From an uncultured Erysipelotrichaceae bacterium (GTDB lineage Bacteria > Bacillota_I > Bacilli_A > Erysipelotrichales > Coprobacillaceae), in assembly GCA_900317015.1 (NCBI GenBank), contig ONFH01000165.1, forward strand, positions 1 to 6,582: 6,582 nt of DNA, given 5' to 3'. Shown here one piece after another: positions 1-5,481 of this stretch; positions within the stretch are counted from its first letter, which is position 1, and every line of letters begins with the position of its first letter. Below the pieces are notes generated by a model. The model was not told where the DNA came from, did not search any database, and saw nothing but the letters and a program-made list of their open reading frames with translations. Made by a program: the position numbers and the translations under genes.

Positions 1-3
1 CTG

Positions 4-16
4 GTCAAAATTTGAC
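4..16. repeat. 13-bp palindrome in the leader region
   Basis: GTCAAA (4-9) and TTTGAC (11-16) are perfect inverted arms around a single A at position 10. It lies about 46 bases before the proposed -35 box of the first gene, so it could be an upstream operator. It is short, AT-rich and close to the window edge, so chance is a real alternative. Confidence 0.25.
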
Positions 17-61
17 TTAAAAATTATAAAAATTGAAAGAAAATAGGATTGTTTTGTGATA

Positions 62-90
62 TTGTTCTATAAGCGAAGATAGTATATAAT
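62..90 (+). promoter_or_regulatory. Predicted sigma-A promoter of the polymerase gene
   Basis: A perfect -10 box TATAAT lies at 85-90, with TTGTTC at 62-67 as a weak -35 (three of six consensus bases) and exact 17-base spacing. Transcription would start near 97, giving a leader of only about 23 bases before the ATG at 120. The -10 match makes the site convincing; the -35 is only moderate. Confidence 0.5.
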
Positions 91-119
91 TTGTTTGTTA
101 TGAAAAATGAGGAAAATAT

Positions 120-1385
120 ATGGTATATAATGTAATCACAAATAAGAAGTGGCAGAAAGTTGCTTTTATAATCGCTTCTATGGGTTATGTCATTATGGCA
201 ATATTAGCCTTTACAAGTTTTAAAAGATTATCCTGGTATCAAGACGTTCGTACGTTTTTAGATCAAACTTATTATCATGTTTTTCAGATCTTAGGCATCA
301 TCGTGATCCTGAGGGCTGGCATTCAATATTATGAAGACCATGATAATACGATCTTAGAAACGATCCCAATTTTTGTGTTCGAACATTTTCTGCTTGCTTT
401 CATCTTTATCTTTTTTATCATTGACTTTAATACCCTTATGGGGGTAGGGGCTTTACGACGTGCCTATACATTAAGAGCTTTATTCTATATCTTGTTAGCA
501 GGAAGTCAGTATGACTATGAAGAGTATCTGCCATGGCTTTCATTAGCGTCTTTAGCAATGATGGTGGCCTGCATCGTCTGTTCTAAACAAGGTATGATTG
601 CCGATGTTCTTTATAAGCGATCAGCCGTTTCAATTGGGCATTCTTTAGGCTATGTCTGGCCATTAACGTTTCATGCACACTTTTTGATCTTAGTTTTATT
701 GTATTTAGTGATCAGACGAGAACATTTTACGATTTGGGAGATGCTGATCCTCTTAGCCGCCAATACTTATATTGGATTACTGACAACGGCTAAGACGGCA
801 ATGATCCTTGCTTACGTCGTGGTCATTCTCGCTTATGTCTTACACTTTGATCCAGTCAGAGAGAAACTCAGTGCACTCTTTCAATGGGCTTACGCCTTTG
901 TGATTGGGATTCCAGTGATCTCCATGCTTTGTTCCATCATCTATAATGGAAACCTTGGAGTCTGGACATTCCTTGATCGTGTTTTGAATAATCGCCTGCG
1001 TCTTCAGCATAATGCCTTTCGTCAGTATGGCTTTGCCTTTTTGGGACGTAATGTAAAGTGGGTCTCTTTTGGTACCAATGCCAAGTCGATCAAAGAAAGT
1101 GATTATAACTATGTGGATAATACATTTTTAAAGACCGGTTATGATTATGGTCTAGGACTATTGTTATTCTTTGTGGCGGGCTTTGCTTATAGTATTCATA
1201 CATTTATCAAGAAAGAAAACTATACGGGGGTACTCTGTATCGTTGTTTTATTCTTGTTAGGGATCCTTCAGCATCAGCCTTTTGAGATCACATTTAATCC
1301 GCTCATTTTCACTTTTGCACCGCTCTTTTTAGTGACAAAAAGTGATATTACAAGTTCCATTGAACGCATAAGAGAGGCCTCATAA
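120..1385 (+). CDS. Polytopic membrane protein, probable Wzy-type polysaccharide repeat-unit polymerase
   Basis: This 421-residue, very hydrophobic protein has roughly ten membrane segments, for example near residues 13-31, 54-65, 83-102, 118-129, 140-154, 184-198, 205-219, 227-242, 256-275, 342-359 and 370-384. Wzy polymerases join lipid-linked repeat units on the outer face of the membrane. They are recognised by topology and a few loop motifs rather than strong identity. The features seen here are SLGY..P at residues 175-181, the loop NNRLRLQHNAF at 290-300 followed by the FLGR segment, and YNYVDNTF at 329-336 just before the next membrane helix. That pattern is typical of Gram-positive exopolysaccharide polymerases. 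The start is set by GAGGA at 109-113, six bases before the ATG. It has its own promoter and the next gene has another, so it appears to be an independent unit. An O-antigen ligase-like or other polysaccharide membrane protein is the main alternative; the locus context favours Wzy. Confidence 0.75.
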   Translation: MVYNVITNKKWQKVAFIIASMGYVIMAILAFTSFKRLSWYQDVRTFLDQTYYHVFQILGIIVILRAGIQYYEDHDNTILETIPIFVFEHFLLAFIFIFFIIDFNTLMGVGALRRAYTLRALFYILLAGSQYDYEEYLPWLSLASLAMMVACIVCSKQGMIADVLYKRSAVSIGHSLGYVWPLTFHAHFLILVLLYLVIRREHFTIWEMLILLAANTYIGLLTTAKTAMILAYVVVILAYVLHFDPVREKLSALFQWAYAFVIGIPVISMLCSIIYNGNLGVWTFLDRVLNNRLRLQHNAFRQYGFAFLGRNVKWVSFGTNAKSIKESDYNYVDNTFLKTGYDYGLGLLLFFVAGFAYSIHTFIKKENYTGVLCIVVLFLLGILQHQPFEITFNPLIFTFAPLFLVTKSDITSSIERIREAS

Positions 1386-1427
1386 TACGAAAATATGTGA
1401 TATTTCATAGTTTTTTTGAGATAAAAC

Positions 1428-1455
1428 TTGCTTCATTGCTTTGTGTGTGTATAAT
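1428..1455 (+). promoter_or_regulatory. Predicted promoter of the LCP gene
   Basis: TTGCTT at 1428-1433 and a perfect TATAAT at 1450-1455 are separated by 16 bases, the latter following a GT-repeat stretch (1442-1450). Transcription would start near 1462, about 31 bases before the ATG at 1493. It is the only promoter-like element in the 107-base spacer and suggests the LCP gene can be expressed independently of the polymerase gene. Confidence 0.5.
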
Positions 1456-1492
1456 GATTCATGACTTTTTAAAATAAGGAAGGTATTGCATT

Positions 1493-3112
1493 ATGAAGAA
1501 AAAGAGAAAGATAAGCGCCTGGAAACTAATACTTCCGATCCAGTTGATTGCTTCCGTATGTCTTGTTTATACGGTTGCTAAGATGAATTTATTACCAAAT
1601 AGACTGATCGTTTATTTAGTCATTGCCTTAATCGTCGCATTTGCGATCTGCGGCCGTCTGATGATTCCATTTAAGAAATTAGGCGTAGGCAAGCATGGTC
1701 GTCGTTCAATGGCCTCTGAAGTGATGATGGTCGTTGGCAAGATCCTTTCTTTAGTATTAAGTATCGTCTTATTGATTGGGACGATCTATGCGACAAATAC
1801 ATCCCAGTCGATCAAGAAAGTGGCTTCTAATACCGTCACGACGACAACTTATAATTTATATGTCTTAAAATCTGATAAATACACAAAATTATCCGATTTA
1901 GCAAATGATAAGATCGGCTATTTCAATCATGGAAAATCAAAGTCTTATGATAAAGCTAAAGCCAAGCTATCTGATGCTTTAACATTCCAAGTTGCCAACT
2001 ATACGACAACGGATGCTTTAGCGGATGCCCTTTATGATAATAGTGTCGAAGGCATCTTCGTTTCGGAATCTTATGGGACGGTTATTAAGAAAAGACATCC
2101 TTCCTTTGATAAAGATACCAAGATCTTATGGACTGTCACAGTGACGACAAGTGATAATGTCGCGACGACAAATAAAGATATCACAAAGCAGGCATTTGTT
2201 TTATATGTCGCTGGTGTCGATTCCCGTGGCTCTGTCACAAAGACATCACGCGCTGATGTCAATATGCTCATTACGGTCAATCCAACAACTCATCAGATCT
2301 TATTAACAAGTATTCCTCGTGACAGCTTTGTCGCCTTGGCGAATACAAACTATGAATATAAAGATAAATTAACACATGCATGTCTATTCGGGACTGATAA
2401 TTCAGTCAAGACTGTTGAACATTTAATGGATATTGATGTGGACTTCTATGCCCGTGTCGGCTTTACGATGATCACAAAATTAGTCGATGCCGTTGGTGGT
2501 GTGAAGATCTATTCAGAAAAGGCCTTTATTCCTTGGACAGACCATAGTGTTCATGTCAAGAAAGGCTGGCAGACGATGAACGGGAAAGCCGCTTTAGCGT
2601 TCGCCCGTGAACGTCATGCTTATGAACAGGGGGACCGTCATAGAGCGGCCAACCAGCAGACGGTCATCAAGGCCCTCATTAATAAAATGACAAGTTCAAC
2701 GACTTATTTGACACATTATAATCAGATCCTAAGTGCGATTGCTGGATCATTCCAGACGAACTTATCGGAAGATCAGATCTCTAAGCTTGTGAAATATCAG
2801 CTCAGTGAATCTCCTAAATGGGAAATGATGTCAAGTGTCCTCAATGGGAACTCAGAAAAGGTCACTGGTGGTTATTTAATGCCAAACTCTTCTCTGTATT
2901 ACATGATCTTAGATCAGAAATCTGTCAATAAGAATAGACAGTATATCATCAATATGGAAGCCAATAAGAAGATCACTGTTGCCCAGGATGCAACATTAGA
3001 TGCCGACGGCACCGATGGCACGGATGAAAATCCTACTGCTACGGAAACAACAGGTTCATCAAGTACGTCAAAGACAACGACTTCTTCTACAACTTCCACG
3101 GCTACAAATTAA
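1493..3112 (+). CDS. CpsA-like LytR-CpsA-Psr (LCP) family polysaccharide-to-wall transferase
   Basis: LCP enzymes move polyprenyl-linked polymers onto peptidoglycan outside the cell. This 539-residue protein starts with a basic KKKRK tail and three membrane helices (about 11-30, 37-57, 77-100), so the rest is extracellular. Residues about 115-230 form an accessory domain like that of streptococcal CpsA. The LCP core spans about 235-400: GVDSRG (241-246), R253 and D255, SIPRDSF (273-279), and the ARER...DRHRAANQQ block (371-389). Taking the phosphate-lipid-binding residues of pneumococcal Cps2A as I recall them (D234, R244, D246, R267, R362, R364, R374, Q378), D243, R253, D255, R276, R372, R374, R384 and Q388 keep the same intervals within each block. 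Residues 502-539 are a low-complexity Asp/Gly then Ser/Thr tail, longer than usual. AGGAAGG at 1477-1483 sets the start. The gene has its own promoter and terminator. The family is certain; capsule rather than teichoic acid as substrate is inferred from context. Confidence 0.93.
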   Translation: MKKKRKISAWKLILPIQLIASVCLVYTVAKMNLLPNRLIVYLVIALIVAFAICGRLMIPFKKLGVGKHGRRSMASEVMMVVGKILSLVLSIVLLIGTIYATNTSQSIKKVASNTVTTTTYNLYVLKSDKYTKLSDLANDKIGYFNHGKSKSYDKAKAKLSDALTFQVANYTTTDALADALYDNSVEGIFVSESYGTVIKKRHPSFDKDTKILWTVTVTTSDNVATTNKDITKQAFVLYVAGVDSRGSVTKTSRADVNMLITVNPTTHQILLTSIPRDSFVALANTNYEYKDKLTHACLFGTDNSVKTVEHLMDIDVDFYARVGFTMITKLVDAVGGVKIYSEKAFIPWTDHSVHVKKGWQTMNGKAALAFARERHAYEQGDRHRAANQQTVIKALINKMTSSTTYLTHYNQILSAIAGSFQTNLSEDQISKLVKYQLSESPKWEMMSSVLNGNSEKVTGGYLMPNSSLYYMILDQKSVNKNRQYIINMEANKKITVAQDATLDADGTDGTDENPTATETTGSSSTSKTTTSSTTSTATN

Positions 3113-3115
3113 ACG

Positions 3116-3140
3116 AAAGGCTCAACACGAGCCTTTTTTT
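3116..3140 (+). terminator. Rho-independent terminator after the LCP gene
   Basis: AAAGGCTC (3116-3123) pairs perfectly with GAGCCTTT (3129-3136) across a five-base loop AACAC, and the T run continues to 3140. It begins three bases after the LCP stop codon. This is a textbook intrinsic terminator and separates the LCP unit from the sugar-transferase operon. Confidence 0.92.
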
Positions 3141-3194
3141 GCGTCATATGAAAATAAAGAATTAATGAAATAACATTGATATTACGCAAAGGAG
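3134..3194. repeat. Long imperfect inverted repeat between terminator and next promoter
   Basis: TTTGCGTCATAT (3138-3149) and ATATTACGCAAA (3179-3190) are inverted copies matching at 11 of 12 positions (mismatch C3145/T3183), separated by 29 AT-rich bases. In RNA the stem could extend outward through the terminator U run (3134-3137) against GGAG (3191-3194) using U-A and U-G pairs. The right arm overlaps the -35 box of the upstream promoter candidate and an AAAGGAG ribosome-binding-like sequence. It could be a protein operator, an RNA hairpin in read-through transcripts, or a remnant; the repeat itself is directly visible. Confidence 0.55.
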
Positions 3195-3205
3195 TGTGTT
3201 ATAAA
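3176..3205 (+). promoter_or_regulatory. Predicted distal promoter of the sugar-transferase operon, extended -10 type
   Basis: TTGATA at 3176-3181 (five of six -35 consensus bases) is followed after 18 bases by TATAAA at 3200-3205, with TG at 3197-3198 as an extended -10. Transcription would start near 3212, leaving a leader of about 90 bases before the ATG at 3303. The -35 lies in the right arm of the inverted repeat. Confidence 0.45.
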
Positions 3206-3261
3206 TGGAGTTGAATGAGGTATTCTTTAGGACTGTAAAGGATGACCGATTTGTAGTATAA
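3205..3261 (+). other. Possible 18-codon leader ORF
   Basis: An ATG at 3205 opens a reading frame of 18 codons ending in TAA at 3259-3261 (peptide MELNEVFFRTVKDDRFVV). It is preceded by a strong Shine-Dalgarno-like AAAGGAG at 3188-3194, ten bases upstream, and an in-frame TAA at 3202-3204. The same bases can be read as promoter elements, and the stop codon lies inside a TATAAT box. If the distal promoter is real, its transcript would start downstream of the ATG, so the ORF would need read-through from the LCP gene. It has no recognisable function and may be chance. Confidence 0.18.
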
Positions 3262-3262
3262 T
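3234..3262 (+). promoter_or_regulatory. Predicted proximal promoter of the sugar-transferase operon
   Basis: A perfect TATAAT at 3257-3262 is paired with a weak -35 candidate TGTAAA at 3234-3239 at 17-base spacing. Transcription would start near 3269, about 34 bases before the ATG. The -10 position relative to the gene is like that of the other two promoters in the window. The poor -35 suggests dependence on an activator or low strength. Confidence 0.4.
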
Positions 3263-3302
3263 GGGAGCGCAAATATATCATTAAAAACAAAGGAAGAAAT
3301 CT

Positions 3303-4697
3303 ATGAAAAATACTTTTTATAGGAAGCTGCTTGCAGTTCTTTTAATCGGAATAGAATCTCTGATCTTTTATCTGCTTTTTAAAGCGATGAGCATCAATAT
3401 GTACATGTTCAAGCAATCTATAGGCTTGTATATCATCTACATGCTCCTATGCGGGCACTATAATATTAAGGATGATCTTGTCTTTGAGGAAATCAAGCAT
3501 GTCTTTCAGGCCACGATCATTTACATGATCACATTTGCCATTATCATGCCCTATTCCCAGCATACAGATAAACGTCGTTACATTATGATCTTAGCCATCA
3601 TCATGTTCTTCGTGAGTATCTTCTTAAATCGAACATTACGTATTGTCATGCGTCATCGATTAACGAAAAAGACGTTAGTCATCGGTACGAGCGAAGATTC
3701 CTTACGTTATGCAAGATTATATAATAATAACCGTTTTGCCATCACGGAAGTGTTAGGCTTTGTCAATTTAAATACAGATCCTCGTTTTCATCAGACCTTT
3801 GATAATGTCATCAGAGATGACTGGAACCGTTTTGCGGATGCGCCAATCTATGATTACCAGGATCTAGCGAAGATCGTTAAAGAAGAGAAGATCGATCAGA
3901 TCACGATTGCGGACTCTTCGATGAGCCAGGAAACGTTCGACTTAGTCATTAAGGACTGTATTCCACTCAGTGATTCGATCCAGTATATGCCACAGGATAA
4001 CCACATGATGAACTTCTCAAGTAGTATTCATGATTCTGATGGCTTACTGTTGATTTCTGCCAGTCGTAATAAAGTATCCATCTGGTCACGTTTTGCCAAA
4101 AGAGCCATCGATATTCTCTTTGGCTTGATTGGTTCCATCATCACGATTCCACTGGCTTTGATCGTCAAGATCATGAACCTTGTTCATGGCGATCATGGGC
4201 CAATCTTCTACAAGCAGATGCGTGTGGGTCGTGATGGAAAGCCACTTGGTATTTATAAGTTTAGAAGTATGGTCACAAATGCCGATGAAGTGTTAGAACA
4301 TTTACTTGCTACGGATCCCGCAGTGAAGGAAGAATGGGTCCGCAGTGCCAAATTGAAAGATGATCCACGTATCACCCCAGCTGGGAAGTTCTTACGTAAG
4401 ACATCACTAGATGAATTCCCACAGTTCTTCAATGTCCTCAAGGGGGACATGAGCTTAATTGGCCCACGTCCTGTCATTGAAGAAGAATTAGAGTGGTATG
4501 GTGATCGTAAAGATAAGTTCTTAAGTGTTCGTCCGGGATTGACCGGTTACTGGGCCTCACATGGGCGCAGTGATGTCGATTATCCAGAACGTTGTGATCT
4601 AGAATTATATTATATTGACCACCAGTCGATCTTAGTCGATATGGAGATCGTCATTAAAACAGTGACTGGGGTCTTAGCAGGAGAAGGTGCACGATGA
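3303..4697 (+). CDS. Polyprenyl-phosphate sugar-1-phosphate transferase (WbaP/CpsE type, initiating enzyme)
   Basis: This enzyme starts repeat-unit synthesis by moving a sugar-1-phosphate from a UDP-sugar to undecaprenyl phosphate at the inner membrane face. The 464 residues show the full family layout. There are four membrane helices (about 8-28, 38-51, 67-84, 91-109), then a Rossmann-like CoA-binding-type domain (about 123-230, LVIGTSED at 125-132). Next comes a membrane-associated helix (266-290), then the bacterial sugar-transferase domain to the C-terminus. Catalytic signatures are all present: IYKFRSM (317-323), KDDPRIT (352-358), the Asp-Glu dyad D370-E371, SLIGPRP (384-390) and PGLTGYW (411-417). 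AAGGA at 3290-3294, eight bases before the ATG, fixes the start. The stop overlaps the next gene's start (ATGA). Family is certain. The sugar is not: galactose or glucose are likely for this subgroup, and the nearby glf gene gives only weak support for galactose. Confidence 0.93.
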   Translation: MKNTFYRKLLAVLLIGIESLIFYLLFKAMSINMYMFKQSIGLYIIYMLLCGHYNIKDDLVFEEIKHVFQATIIYMITFAIIMPYSQHTDKRRYIMILAIIMFFVSIFLNRTLRIVMRHRLTKKTLVIGTSEDSLRYARLYNNNRFAITEVLGFVNLNTDPRFHQTFDNVIRDDWNRFADAPIYDYQDLAKIVKEEKIDQITIADSSMSQETFDLVIKDCIPLSDSIQYMPQDNHMMNFSSSIHDSDGLLLISASRNKVSIWSRFAKRAIDILFGLIGSIITIPLALIVKIMNLVHGDHGPIFYKQMRVGRDGKPLGIYKFRSMVTNADEVLEHLLATDPAVKEEWVRSAKLKDDPRITPAGKFLRKTSLDEFPQFFNVLKGDMSLIGPRPVIEEELEWYGDRKDKFLSVRPGLTGYWASHGRSDVDYPERCDLELYYIDHQSILVDMEIVIKTVTGVLAGEGAR

Positions 4698-5470
4698 AAA
4701 ATATTAAAGTCATAGTAGCGTCACATAAGAAATACCGTATGCCGGATGATCCAATGTATTTACCAGTTCAGGTTGGTTCTGAAGGGAAAGAGGATCTCGG
4801 CTATCAGCGAGATAATGAAGGAGATAATATTTCTTCCTTAAATCCTTATTTTTGTGAATTAACAGGTCTTTACTGGGCCTGGAAGAACTTAGATGCCGAT
4901 TATATTGGCTTAGCCCATTATCGTCGTCATTTCAAAGGCAAACAGAAAAGTAAAGATCCTTTTGAAGAAGTTTTAACATTAAAAGAGGCTGATGCCATCT
5001 TTGATCATACGGATATCATCGTTCCTCAAAGACGTCATTACTATATTGAGACGATCTATTCTCACTATACGCATACGATGATGGGGGAACCATTAGATGA
5101 AGTGCGTAATATCATCGCCAGAAAGTATCCACAGTACTTATTAGCCTTTGATGATCATATGCAGGAACGTTCACAGCACGCTTTCAATATGATGATCATG
5201 AAGAAAGATAAGTTTGATGAATACTGTGAATGGATGTTTGATATCATCTTTGAACTCTATGATGAATTTAAAGATGCCGATTATAATGCCTTCCATGCCA
5301 GATTCCCTGGACGTATCAGTGAACGTTTATTAGATGTCTGGCTGATGACGAAAAAATATGACTATGAAGAAGTTCCATTCATCTATATGGAAAAGATCAA
5401 TAAAGCTGCAAAGGTCGGTGGCTTCTTAAAGGCCAAGATCTTTCATAAAAAATACGGAGAAAGTTTTTAA
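4694..5470 (+). CDS. DUF4422-family glycosyltransferase
   Basis: A soluble 258-residue protein of the size and pattern of DUF4422 proteins, which occur in capsule and O-antigen loci and are regarded as glycosyltransferases. Visible conserved blocks are the N-terminal strand with ASHKKY (9-14), GDNIS (43-47), ELTGLYWAWKN (55-65), DYIGLAHYRRHF (69-80), FNMMIMKK (164-171) and RFPGRISERLLDVWL (203-217). There is no signal peptide or membrane segment, so it would act in the cytoplasm or at the inner membrane face on the lipid-linked repeat unit. Its ATG overlaps the sugar-transferase stop by four bases, with AGGAGAAGG at 4679-4687 upstream, indicating translational coupling. It is followed after 11 bases by glf. 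That adjacency suggests, but does not prove, a galactofuranosyltransferase. Family assignment is confident; donor and acceptor are unknown. Confidence 0.87.
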   Translation: MKNIKVIVASHKKYRMPDDPMYLPVQVGSEGKEDLGYQRDNEGDNISSLNPYFCELTGLYWAWKNLDADYIGLAHYRRHFKGKQKSKDPFEEVLTLKEADAIFDHTDIIVPQRRHYYIETIYSHYTHTMMGEPLDEVRNIIARKYPQYLLAFDDHMQERSQHAFNMMIMKKDKFDEYCEWMFDIIFELYDEFKDADYNAFHARFPGRISERLLDVWLMTKKYDYEEVPFIYMEKINKAAKVGGFLKAKIFHKKYGESF

Positions 5471-5481
5471 AGGAGAAACCT

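Noticed and set aside
1..46. Open frame from base 2 to a stop at 44-46 that could be the C-terminal tail of an upstream gene
   Set aside because: Only 14 codons are visible, lysine- and isoleucine-rich as any AT-rich spacer would give. Another frame also closes early (TGA at 13-15). Nothing distinguishes a gene end.
100..135. 11-codon ORF starting at ATG 100 and overlapping the polymerase start
   Set aside because: It has no ribosome binding site of its own, and the GAGGA at 109-113 lies inside it and clearly serves the ATG at 120.
1389..1417. Possible terminator after the polymerase gene (AAATAT/ATATTT stem, then a T run)
   Set aside because: The stem is six A-T pairs only and is separated from the seven Ts by several bases; it is too weak to call, although the T run is noticeable.
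2071..2280. Minus-strand open frame inside the LCP gene, and similar ones at 2914-3099 and 4253-4477
   Set aside because: Each lies entirely opposite a well-supported conserved gene, with no recognisable product. They are shadow frames.
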